In this document: piece by piece, positions 57,034 through 64,000 of the stretch
Layout: each line of letters opens with the position of its first letter
Numbering within the stretch: position 1 is the first letter of the stretch
Origin: Trichormus sp. M33_DOE_039
GTDB lineage: Bacteria > Cyanobacteriota > Cyanobacteriia > Cyanobacteriales > Nostocaceae
Length of the DNA stretch: 64,000 nucleotides
NCBI GenBank assembly: GCA_015296085.1
Contig: DVDT01000086.1
Coordinates: 1 to 64,000 of the forward strand
Reading direction: 5' to 3'
The notes under the pieces: generated by a model
What the model was told of the DNA's origin: nothing
Database searches by the model: none
Seen by the model: the letters and a program-made list of their open reading frames with translations, nothing else
Translations under genes and position numbers: made by a program

Positions 57034-57453
57034 ATTTTCGGGAGTGGCAAATTCATCAGTGATGGATTTCTCTTAATCATAATAATCCTGATGATTGCCT
57101 TGTAAAAAGCTATATTGCTCGCCAAATATAAATATTAATTACTTTTTAAAATCAAGCTTGGTTATTATATCTAGTAAAACTTTGTAGAGGTGTGATATTG
57201 GCACGCTTCTACAATCAATTTATTTTGAATTACTTGCCTTTTATATTAACTTATGGCAAATTACTATGTGTATAATAACATATCACTATAGATATAGTGT
57301 AGATTAATTGGGAAATCTATGTAAGCTTGTCAAAATTGTTGATTAAGGATTTTGTTGTGACTGCACAAAGAAGAAGCAGCGATCGCCACCTTAGTCTCTA
57401 CTACACAAACAATTACTTCATCATCTTTTAAACAGTCACTCAATGTTAGGTAC
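57034..57453. other. 420-bp intergenic gap with an interspersed palindrome
   Basis: No gene. Contains the palindrome at 57184-57212. A GCGATCGC site and the promoter of the DUF202 gene probably lie in the last 100 bp. Confidence 0.4.
57184..57212. terminator. interspersed palindrome, possible terminator of CadD-like gene
   Basis: GTAGAGGTGTG, loop ATATTGG, CACGCTTCTAC: eleven pairs with two G-U. Belongs to the GTAGAGACGCG-type palindromes common in Nostoc-like genomes; a related copy is at 63157-63180. No strong T-run. Confidence 0.5.
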
Positions 57454-57873
57454 ATGAAAACAGAGACAGACTATCAGTTAGAAAAACCCCAGCAGAAATA
57501 TAAATCCGACAGGGTACGCGATCATTTGGCGAATGAACGCACCTACCTAGCATGGATGCGGAGTGGAATTGCACTCATGGGTTTTGGTGTTCTCATCGTC
57601 CGCTTACGAATTCTCCGCCCACCATTAGCACCTCAACCTCCTGGTAATGGTTGGAAATTAGGTTTAGCTTTTGCGGTAGTGGGTGTGTTAACAGTCCTAC
57701 TATCTACTCAGCATTATTTTGCAGTTCGCAAAGATATTGACCAAGAAACCTATCAACCTCCCGACCGATGGATACTTCTGGCCAGCCTAGCTGTAATTTT
57801 GCTGGGTGCAGGAGTCATTTATTACGTCTTTACAATTCCTTTGGATAATTTGCAGACTTACGTTTTAGAGTAA
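57454..57873 (+). CDS. DUF202/YidH-family inner-membrane protein
   Basis: 139 residues. An N-terminal cytoplasmic part with the family signature RDHLANERTYLAWMRSGIALMGFGVLIVRLR, then three hydrophobic segments in all (about 42-58, 68-88 and 108-130). Length and layout match YidH-type DUF202 proteins. Function unknown in the family. Confidence 0.85.
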   Translation: MKTETDYQLEKPQQKYKSDRVRDHLANERTYLAWMRSGIALMGFGVLIVRLRILRPPLAPQPPGNGWKLGLAFAVVGVLTVLLSTQHYFAVRKDIDQETYQPPDRWILLASLAVILLGAGVIYYVFTIPLDNLQTYVLE

Positions 57874-58098
57874 TCACCCACAATTATTGAACTATACGCC
57901 TTATGTGTGTTAAAAGTTTCTCAGTAATTATGTGAAATTCTGCTTTGCACTGTAAAGTTTCCCTGTCGGTAGATTGATATTACCTTGAGAAATAGCTGTG
58001 GTTACGTCGTCAATAAACACTTGTTAATTTGCCACCAAACAGCTAATTTTCGTCACGATAGCTTCAGTAATCAATCTGTTGTGTACACACAGCAAAAT

Positions 58099-58131
58099 AG
58101 ATCCCTGACCTTTTGAACAAGTCGGGGATCT
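58099..58131 (-). terminator. stem-loop terminator downstream of small secreted protein gene
   Basis: On the minus strand AGATCCCCGACTTG pairs with GGTCAGGGATCT, followed by ATTTTG. It lies about 30 bp after the stop of the gene at 58164 and is of the GTCGGGGATC type that recurs at gene ends in Nostoc-like genomes. Confidence 0.55.
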
Positions 58132-58163
58132 GAATCCAGCCATTAAATAAGTAAATAAGGTAA

Positions 58164-58544
58164 CTACTTGACTTCTTCAGCCGCAAAAGCTTTAATTTTG
58201 CCCTTTTTGACAGCAACTACTACATCATAAGTTGCACAATAAGAGACAGTAACATTATTAGCCTTATTGTAAAGATTAACTACCATACCTGCGCCACCAG
58301 GTTGAACCCCAAGTGGTTCTAAATCGCCAAAGAAGAAGCGACGCAACTGATCGCCGCTACCAAACTGACCCTTATGTTTGGCCAAAAAGTCAATTTTTTG
58401 CTGTGCAGTCAAACCTGTAGCATCCTTCATTTCCTCTGCTGAAGCTTGACCCCAATGAGGATTAACGGCTTGCAATGGAACGTCAAAGACCGCTAACATA
58501 CCGGCTAAAGCAACAGTTGTGAGTAGAGATGGTGCAAGTTTCAT
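58164..58544 (-). CDS. small secreted protein of unknown function
   Basis: 126 residues from the ATG at 58544, which has a GGAG site at proper spacing; a longer frame to 58592 is less likely. The signal peptide is about 1-26 (DVPLQA/V). The mature part of about 100 residues has motifs such as LTAQQKIDFLAKHKGQFGSGDQLRRFFFGDLEPLG and a single cysteine, and ends in a charged tail. It does not have the pattern of PsbU or other known extrinsic photosystem proteins that I can recognise. Probably periplasmic or thylakoid-lumen. Confidence 0.65.
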   Translation of the reverse strand: MKLAPSLLTTVALAGMLAVFDVPLQAVNPHWGQASAEEMKDATGLTAQQKIDFLAKHKGQFGSGDQLRRFFFGDLEPLGVQPGGAGMVVNLYNKANNVTVSYCATYDVVVAVKKGKIKAFAAEEVK

Positions 58545-58742
58545 TTGTAACTCCGGTTTTTGTTTATCCCAGCGATTACAGCATCTCAACAACTACTGAA
58601 GTTCACCTGAAGCCTAACTAGAAATTGCCTGAATTTACTCGTGTAAGGAATTCAGTCAATACTCAGCATTTTCTCAGAAAGATCAGGTTTCAAGTCCTGT
58701 ATAAAAGCCGAAAATAGTTAATGGTTATGTAATAGGAGTGGT

Positions 58743-59807
58743 ATGATTGTGACCAAACTGAGAACCAAAAAACGTTTCATACACCAAATTCCCGGTCAAA
58801 TTTATCTATGGTTAGCTGTTTTGATATTTGGTGCATCGAGTGCAATTACTCGCAAATTGACCGAAATTGGTGCAGAAAACTTCTTAGATGGTCGTAACCC
58901 TATTTCCCTGTGTAATGTTTTGTTTGTGGGGAATTTGTGTGCTTTAGTATTGATGCTATTAATTTATGGGCGACAGTGGAATAAAACAGCTTTACAGAAA
59001 CTAACTAAAAAGGAATGGGTTTATCTAATAATTGTCGCTATTTTATCAGGAGCTTTAGCCCCAGGGTTGATTTTTCAATCGCTAGCTTTAACTAATGTTA
59101 ATAACGTCATTTTAGTAGGAAGAATAGAACTTCCTTTAACTTTAGCATTATCTATTTGGCTATTGAAAGAACGGGTGAATCTTGGGGAAACCATAGGAGC
59201 GATCGCAGCTTTTATTGGCGTAATTCTCACCGTCATTCTTCAGCCTCAAACTGGAGATATGATGAATATGGCAGGCTTAAACATTGGTTTTGGGGAATTT
59301 TTAGCTGCCGCCGGAGCAATATTTTTAGCATTAGCCACAGTGATTAGCAAACAACAACTTATTGATATCCCCTTGGGAATTTATAGCATTTTTCGCACTG
59401 CTTTAGGCACAGTTATATTTTTTATTATTGCGATTGTACTTTATGGTAGTAACCATTTCATGGATGTGTTATCACCTTTTTTGTGGAAATGGATGTTTAT
59501 TTATGGTGGTCTAATTGTTGTAGTAGGTCAATCATTTTGGATTAAAGGCCTGAGATTTTCCACCGTATCTACAGCTTCTTTAGCTAGTTCTTTCACTCCC
59601 ATTGCAGGTATATTCGCAGCTTATTTAATTCTCGGTGAAGCCCCCAATTTAGCTCAATATCTTGGTGGTAGTTTGATATTAATTGGTATATTCATTAGTC
59701 AAATCAGTCTGCGTCGTCAAAATTCCTCCAGTGTGATGGTTAATCACAAAATTTCTACAGCCACAGAAAAAGAAATAGAAAATCATACTGGCTTTAAGGG
59801 AGTTTGA
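58743..59807 (+). CDS. EamA-type drug/metabolite transporter
   Basis: 354 residues with ten hydrophobic segments in two EamA halves (for example LAPGLIFQSLALTNVNNVILVGRIELPL and the later STASLASSFTPIAGIFAAYLILGEAP). Both halves have the usual family pattern. N-terminal residues 1-18 are cytoplasmic and basic, and the last 30 are polar. Substrate unknown. Confidence 0.88.
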   Translation: MIVTKLRTKKRFIHQIPGQIYLWLAVLIFGASSAITRKLTEIGAENFLDGRNPISLCNVLFVGNLCALVLMLLIYGRQWNKTALQKLTKKEWVYLIIVAILSGALAPGLIFQSLALTNVNNVILVGRIELPLTLALSIWLLKERVNLGETIGAIAAFIGVILTVILQPQTGDMMNMAGLNIGFGEFLAAAGAIFLALATVISKQQLIDIPLGIYSIFRTALGTVIFFIIAIVLYGSNHFMDVLSPFLWKWMFIYGGLIVVVGQSFWIKGLRFSTVSTASLASSFTPIAGIFAAYLILGEAPNLAQYLGGSLILIGIFISQISLRRQNSSSVMVNHKISTATEKEIENHTGFKGV

Positions 59808-59999
59808 CAGTAAAAAATCATGTGGAGATATAGTAGTAATGCTCTGTCTTTAAATAGTTTTTGGGTTAGCTTTGTTTGTGTAGGGATTCAGCAGCTAGCA
59901 AACACATGACTAGAAAAAGTTAGTCGTCATAAACCAAAGCTTTATATAAATAATTAAGAATTATTGCGATAAAATACCCTAATATTCATAATTAAACAA

Positions 60000-60018
60000 A
60001 AAAACCCCCTTTTGGGGG
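60000..60018 (-). terminator. minus-strand intrinsic terminator
   Basis: On the minus strand CCCCC-AAAA-GGGGG followed by TTTTTTTGTTT: a short GC-only stem and a U-run. It faces transcripts coming from the Mn catalase gene or from a small RNA within the gap. Confidence 0.65.
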
Positions 60019-60076
60019 ATAGGTCAATAGACGTTTATTTATAGTACAATCTAGCTTGTATAGTTAATTCGTCTAC

Positions 60077-60108
60077 GATCACGGGAATCACTGTGGTCGT
60101 TTTTTTAT
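60077..60108 (+). terminator. plus-strand intrinsic terminator
   Basis: CGATCAC, loop GGGAATCACT, GTGGTCG (one G-U pair) followed by seven T. It lies 270 bp after the EamA gene, too far to be its only terminator, so it could end a short RNA starting after a TATAGTACAAT-like box near 60040-60051. Confidence 0.6.
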
Positions 60109-60293
60109 TTATTGCAGTCGTTTTTTTATTTTAAGTTGTGCAACTCAATACTGGGGTGAGGGGTCATAGCTCCCACCACCAACTAAAAGGACTTGACACT
60201 CCCCCGTTTATAAAACTTAAAGCCAAATAAATTGGGTAGCGTTCGCTTATATCCCCCACATTTAATGACGGGGCTTTACTCATCACGACTCGT

Positions 60294-60328
60294 AAAAAGG
60301 TAAAAAGAAAATAACCTTTTACCTTTTT
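60294..60328 (-). terminator. AT-rich inverted repeat after Mn catalase
   Basis: AAAAAGGTAAAA at 60294-60305 and TTTTACCTTTTT at 60317-60328 form a 12-bp stem just downstream of the catalase stop. On the minus strand it supplies its own U-rich arm. Confidence 0.5.
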
Positions 60329-60342
60329 ATCGCCCAATCAAC

Positions 60343-61257
60343 CTAGCCAATACGCTGAACTACAGGCGGTGCGCTCGAACCATTACCTTGTTGAGCTTGT
60401 CTATTTTGAGGTGTACCATGCAGCTGCGCTTCCGGCTGTGGTGGCTGTGGTTCTGGCCCTAATGGTTGAGGATTAGCAACATACTCAAATTCGCCTTTAC
60501 CATCGATTGAAGGACCTTTTGCCCAACGACCTTCCTCACTTTCATTCCCTTCAGAATGATTCCAAAACTGATAAGCGAATTCACGTTTTTCTAATTCTAA
60601 GGGGAAGGAACTGGGAACTGGGGTGCTTTCTAATCCAGATTGTTCTAAGTCCTCAATCGCCGCTAACCACAGGTTTTGGTGCATGGTATCACGCGCAATC
60701 ATAAAACTTAGGGTATCTTTCACCCCCGGATCATTAGTCATTTCGTACAATCGTACCGCTTGTAAGCGTCCTTGGCTTTCCGCATGGAGATTAGAACGAA
60801 AATCAGCCAAGAGATTACCGCTAGCAACAATGAAGCGGCCATTCCAAGGATAGCCAACGCTATCGGAAGGGGTAGCACCCAAACCTGAAACAATGGCGTG
60901 TTGGGGATTCATAGCTGCATTCATGATTACTTCTCGTGGGTTAGTACCACCCATCACAGCACCCACTACTGCATCTTTTGCCCCCTCTTCTTGGACTTTC
61001 ACGGGTGCTTTGTCTAAAAGATGAGCAATGGTTGTAGCTAGCATCTCAATATGACCGATTTCTTCAGTCCCAACATCTAGCAACATATCCCGATATTTGG
61101 CAGGGCCACGACAATTCCAGCCTTGAAATAGATACTGCATCATCACGGTCATTTCCCCAAAAGTCCCGCCGATGAGTTCTTGAATTTTCATCGCATAGAC
61201 GGGGTCTGGTTTTTCTGGGGGTTTGAAATATTGCAGCTTTTTGGAATGATAAAACAT
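60343..61257 (-). CDS. manganese catalase
   Basis: 304 residues. Di-manganese catalase that destroys hydrogen peroxide in the cytoplasm. Metal ligands are in place: Glu35 (GGTFGEMT), Glu66 and His69 (GTEEIGHIE), Glu160 (NLHAESQG) and His193 (RDTMHQN). Length fits the family. A Pro/Gln-rich C-terminal tail (about 265-304) follows the catalytic bundle. It is the last gene of a minus-strand group with a cupin and an alcohol dehydrogenase, but a terminator separates it from them, so it has its own promoter in 61258-61490. Confidence 0.94.
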   Translation of the reverse strand: MFYHSKKLQYFKPPEKPDPVYAMKIQELIGGTFGEMTVMMQYLFQGWNCRGPAKYRDMLLDVGTEEIGHIEMLATTIAHLLDKAPVKVQEEGAKDAVVGAVMGGTNPREVIMNAAMNPQHAIVSGLGATPSDSVGYPWNGRFIVASGNLLADFRSNLHAESQGRLQAVRLYEMTNDPGVKDTLSFMIARDTMHQNLWLAAIEDLEQSGLESTPVPSSFPLELEKREFAYQFWNHSEGNESEEGRWAKGPSIDGKGEFEYVANPQPLGPEPQPPQPEAQLHGTPQNRQAQQGNGSSAPPVVQRIG

Positions 61258-61489
61258 TTTGCTTCTTAGTTAAGTGACAGAATACAAGCTCACAAATCTC
61301 TGATTTTTATGGCTTATTTCCTCTAGAAAACTAAGTAATTCTTTTATCTACATCAGCCAACAGTTATATAAAAATAGAAAATATTGATGGCAGATATAAC
61401 TCTCTATATGTACCTATTAATTGACCCCACGTAGAGGCACAAAAGCCCAGAAAGCAAGACTAAGGAGTATTACTTTGTGGTTATTTTTC

Positions 61490-61521
61490 AAAATAAAAAA
61501 CACAGATACAATATCTGTGTT
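61490..61521 (-). terminator. intrinsic terminator of dehydrogenase-cupin operon
   Basis: On the minus strand AACACAGATA-TTG-TATCTGTGTT, a perfect 10-bp stem, followed at once by TTTTATTTT. It lies 22 bp after the cupin stop codon. Confidence 0.8.
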
Positions 61522-61542
61522 TATGTTTAATTATGATTCTTT

Positions 61543-61884
61543 TTAATTTTCATCACGACCGTGAACTTGGGCCGGAGGACTAGTTGCTTCTATAGCCGTG
61601 AATGGCTCTAGAATGTTGTAGTGATGGGTTGCTCCTTTGGGGACTACCCAAGAAGTACCCTGTTCTAGGGATATCATTTGTCCTTCAATATGCAGTTCTG
61701 CACGACCATTAATTACATAACCAACTGTTTCATATTCACGTCTGGTTGGTTGTTTATCTTCTCCTGGTTGTTCATTTTCCCAAAGACGCATGGAAACGGT
61801 TTTACCAGATGCTAAATATTTTTGACCGAGTTTACCTTTAGGAGAATGGGAAGAATCAATTTTTTTCACGCTAGTGTCACTCAT
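61543..61884 (-). CDS. small cupin protein
   Basis: 113 residues with one cupin domain (GYVINGRAELHIEG and GTSWVVPKGATHHYNI, His at the second motif). It starts 12 bp after the dehydrogenase stop, so is its operon partner. It may bind a metal or small metabolite; no enzyme activity can be assigned. Confidence 0.82.
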   Translation of the reverse strand: MSDTSVKKIDSSHSPKGKLGQKYLASGKTVSMRLWENEQPGEDKQPTRREYETVGYVINGRAELHIEGQMISLEQGTSWVVPKGATHHYNILEPFTAIEATSPPAQVHGRDEN

Positions 61885-61896
61885 AATTTCCTACCT

Positions 61897-63066
61897 TTAA
61901 GGTTTAAGTACAACTTTGATGCAGTTATCTTGTTTGTGTTTAAAAATTTCGTAGCCGTGGGGTGCTTGTGTTAGAGGTAGAGTATGGGTAATTATAAATG
62001 AAGGATCAATTTCACCGTTTTGAATGCGTTCTAGTAAAGGTTTTAAATATTTATGAACATGGGTTTGTCCCATTTTGAAGGTTAAACCTTTGTTCATGGC
62101 TGCACCCATCGGTATTTTGTCAAGGAAGCCACCGTATACACCTGCAATCGAGACGTGACCGCCTTTACCACAAGAGACAATGACTTGTCTCAAAGCGGTT
62201 GGTCGGTCTGTTTCCAGGCGCACAGCTTGTTTTACTTGGTCGTAGAAAGCCATGATATCTGTACCATGAGCTTCCATTCCCACTGCGTCAATGCAAGCAT
62301 CTGGGCCACGTCCACCAGTCATTTCTTTAAGTGCTTCCCCGATATTCACTTCTTCATAGTTGAGGACTTCGGCTTTACCGTATTCTTTCGCCATTTGTAG
62401 GCGTTCGGGGATGCGGTCAAAGGCGATGACTCTTTCTGCGCCCAGCATATATGCGCTTTTAATGGCGAATTGTCCGACTGGGCCACAACCCCAAACAGCG
62501 ACAATATCACCGGGTTTAATGTGGCAGTTTTCAGCGGCCATGTAGCCTGTTGGGAAAATATCAGTCAAAAATAACACTTGCTCATCTGTAAGATTATCGG
62601 GGATTTTGAGCAACCCTACATCCGCAAAAGGCACACGGGCGTATTCTGCCTGACCACCAGCATAACCGCCGAATAAGTGAGAGTAGCCAAATAGACCGGC
62701 TGGCGAATGCCCCATTTGCAGTTCTACCATCCAGGCGTTAGGGTTGGAATTATCGCACGAAGACCATAATTGCCGTTGACAGAAGAAGCAAGAACCGCAA
62801 GAAATAGTGAAAGGAACAACGACGCGATCGCCTACTTTCACATTTTTGACTGCGCTTCCTATTTCAACAACTTCCCCCATGAATTCATGACCGAGAATAT
62901 CACCCTGTTGCATTGTGGGGATATAGCCATCATATATATGTAAATCTGAGCCACAAATGGCTGTAGAAGTAATTTTAATAATGGCATCGCGCGGGTTGAT
63001 AATTTTTGGGTCGGGTACTGTTTCTACCCTGACATCGTTTGCTCCATGCCAGCAAACTGCTTTCAT
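61897..63066 (-). CDS. zinc-dependent alcohol dehydrogenase
   Basis: 389 residues of the medium-chain dehydrogenase family. Catalytic zinc residues: Cys38 (AICGSDLH), the His-Glu of ILGHEFMG, and a later Asp/Cys-side ligand. The structural zinc loop [15 protein letters not shown] is complete. NAD binding is at [11 protein letters not shown]. The layout resembles glutathione-dependent formaldehyde dehydrogenase-like proteins (FrmA/FDH-type), so an aldehyde or alcohol of stress metabolism is a likely substrate. First gene of a two-gene operon with a cupin. Confidence 0.9.
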   Translation of the reverse strand: MKAVCWHGANDVRVETVPDPKIINPRDAIIKITSTAICGSDLHIYDGYIPTMQQGDILGHEFMGEVVEIGSAVKNVKVGDRVVVPFTISCGSCFFCQRQLWSSCDNSNPNAWMVELQMGHSPAGLFGYSHLFGGYAGGQAEYARVPFADVGLLKIPDNLTDEQVLFLTDIFPTGYMAAENCHIKPGDIVAVWGCGPVGQFAIKSAYMLGAERVIAFDRIPERLQMAKEYGKAEVLNYEEVNIGEALKEMTGGRGPDACIDAVGMEAHGTDIMAFYDQVKQAVRLETDRPTALRQVIVSCGKGGHVSIAGVYGGFLDKIPMGAAMNKGLTFKMGQTHVHKYLKPLLERIQNGEIDPSFIITHTLPLTQAPHGYEIFKHKQDNCIKVVLKP

Positions 63067-63156
63067 AATTATTAGTCCTTAATCAATAAGTCATTAATTC
63101 TTATCGTCTAAACCCCTACACCCTTATTTCTTATCAGCCAGAATTTAATTGAATTA

Positions 63157-63180
63157 AGAGACGCGATAAAATGCGTCTCT
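63157..63180. repeat. interspersed palindrome AGAGACGC...GCGTCTCT
   Basis: A perfect 8-bp stem with loop GATAAAAT, of the common Nostoc palindrome type. It lies between the dehydrogenase and the small membrane protein gene and could terminate the latter on the minus strand. Confidence 0.6.
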
Positions 63181-63238
63181 AGATAATTTAACCAAGTGAG
63201 TTTCTCAAAGTCTCAACGACTTTGAAATATCGTCTAAT

Positions 63239-63625
63239 TTATCTTTGGGATTCAGGTTGCTGATAGTAACCACGTTCACGATTAGTAATTGGCTCAACTG
63301 CTGCCTGAGCTTTTCTTTTCACGTTGGCTTGAAACTCTTTTGTGGCTCTAGGGGTTTCTTCGTTTAAGTTTAATTTTTCACGAACATTGTCAACAGTTTC
63401 TTTGAGTTGGTTTTGGGCATTTCTCATTTGATTATCATTGCCAATGCCTTGACTGTCAGGTGTGCCTTTGTAATAAATACCTTCTGGAGTTTTAACATCA
63501 GCCTGTGCAATCATTGCACTGCTATATATAAAACACTGACCTACAAAAAAAGTAGCTCCTATCAAACAGACAACTAGAACTTGACGTAGAAGAAAATTCT
63601 GTAACCAAGAAATTACTCGATTCAT
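63239..63625 (-). CDS. small membrane-anchored or secreted protein, unknown
   Basis: 128 residues. A hydrophobic segment (about 13-35) with a possible cleavage after SAMIAQA. The remaining 85 residues are polar and helix-rich (ETVDNVREKLNLNEETPRATKEFQANVKRKAQ), ending in Gln/Arg-rich sequence. I recognise no named family. It is upstream of the stress-type dehydrogenase/catalase group on the same strand and could share its control; that is inference. Confidence 0.65.
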   Translation of the reverse strand: MNRVISWLQNFLLRQVLVVCLIGATFFVGQCFIYSSAMIAQADVKTPEGIYYKGTPDSQGIGNDNQMRNAQNQLKETVDNVREKLNLNEETPRATKEFQANVKRKAQAAVEPITNRERGYYQQPESQR

Positions 63626-64000
63626 AGCAGAACCTCAATGATATTATTATGTATATTTTCAGCGTAAATGATGTAAGCAAGCATCTTTTTTTAGTTGGAT
63701 TTATTAATATGTAATTAGTTGTATATTTCTCTACAACTTCTGATTTATATCCCCTTAAATGCTTGAAAATAGAGAACAGAGAAAATCTATAGGAATCATT
63801 CTTAAGTAAATGTTTGAAAAGTATTATTGCTAACATCAAAATCTTAAAAACCTAACCCTCCCTTCCCTACAAGGGAATGGGGGTTTCAAATCCTCTCTCC
63901 GTTTCGGGGAGAGGTTTAGAGAGGGGTTATTGGTATGCTTTTCGACTTTTCAAACATCCTCTAAGATTGACCTAATTAAACTATTCTCTGCTCACTAATT
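63626..64000. other. right-edge 375-bp gap
   Basis: No convincing gene. It holds the interspersed repeat at 63847-63928; the rest is AT-rich. Confidence 0.4.
63847..63928. repeat. interspersed repeat (CCTAACCCTCCCTTCCC ... GAGAGGGGTT)
   Basis: Composite of two inverted motifs (CCCTTCCCTAC-AAGGGAATGGGGG and CCTCTCTCC-GTTTC-GGGGAGAGG) that I recognise as a type scattered between genes in Nostoc-like genomes. Not a gene. Confidence 0.65.

Larger units (their letters stand above)
59808..60342. other. 535-bp gap with several terminators and a possible small RNA
   Basis: No protein gene. It holds the hairpins listed at 60005, 60077 and 60294. The part at 60190-60290 (GACACTCCCCCGTTTATAAA ... ACGGGGCTTTACT) resembles the ends of IS200/IS605-type elements, but no transposase is near; that reading is weak. 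Confidence 0.4.

Noticed and set aside
58164-58544. PsbU (photosystem II 12-kDa extrinsic protein)
   Set aside because: Size and signal peptide are right, but the helix-hairpin-helix sequence pattern of PsbU is missing.
60190-60290. Possible end of an IS200/IS605-type element
   Set aside because: Only a loose resemblance (CTCCCCCG ... CGGGG) with no transposase or clear paired ends.
63522-63839. Minus-strand 105-codon frame at the right edge
   Set aside because: It overlaps the better-supported 128-residue gene in another frame and has no domain pattern.

Overview
The window reads as chromosome of a filamentous, probably heterocyst-forming cyanobacterium of the Nostoc/Anabaena/Calothrix type. 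The grounds are the many GCGATCGC (HIP1) sites, about 40% GC, the abundance of PAS/GAF hybrid histidine kinases, CHAT, NACHT and WD40-kinase proteins, a manganese catalase, and short palindromes and heptanucleotide repeats of the kind scattered through Nostoc genomes. The species cannot be fixed from sequence reading alone.

Region 1 (1-17.7 kb) is a head-to-tail array of six full-length two-partner-secretion (TpsA-like) exoproteins with the filamentous-haemagglutinin N-terminal domain, followed by a seventh copy reduced to a 0.46-kb pseudogene. All share the secretion domain and a highly similar C-terminal block, while the middle beta-helix part varies. An IS4-type element with a nonsense codon in its transposase sits between copies 5 and 6. 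No TpsB outer-membrane transporter is in the window.

Region 2 (17.9-25.9 kb), same strand, holds a secreted TPR-CHAT (caspase-like) protein, a DUF928 protein with 22-residue tandem repeats, a CHASE2 hybrid histidine kinase and an overlapping response regulator-kinase. I read regions 1 and 2 as one functional locus: secreted adhesins, a putative extracytoplasmic protease and a sensor system.

Region 3 (26-37 kb) is mixed housekeeping and accessory: an SbmA/ABCD-type ABC exporter with a SAP-like tail, a nucleoside transporter plus TRZ/ATZ-type deaminase operon, a secreted PPC-domain protein divergent from a zinc-ribbon/Ser-Thr kinase/WD40 protein, and a cysteine hydrolase-cupin pair.

Region 4 (37-54 kb) is a signalling and conflict region. 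Two [large REC-GAF-PAS-HisKA_2 kinase, NACHT NTPase] modules stand in tandem. The first kinase has a degenerate receiver, and the first NACHT gene is split in frame by an IS4-family element with a perfect 9-bp target duplication. A 42-bp minisatellite follows the second NACHT gene.

Region 5 (54.6-64 kb) has a carotenoid oxygenase, a CadD-like transporter, a DUF202 protein, an unknown secreted small protein, an EamA transporter, and a minus-strand stress-type cluster (Mn catalase, cupin, Zn-alcohol dehydrogenase, small membrane-anchored protein).
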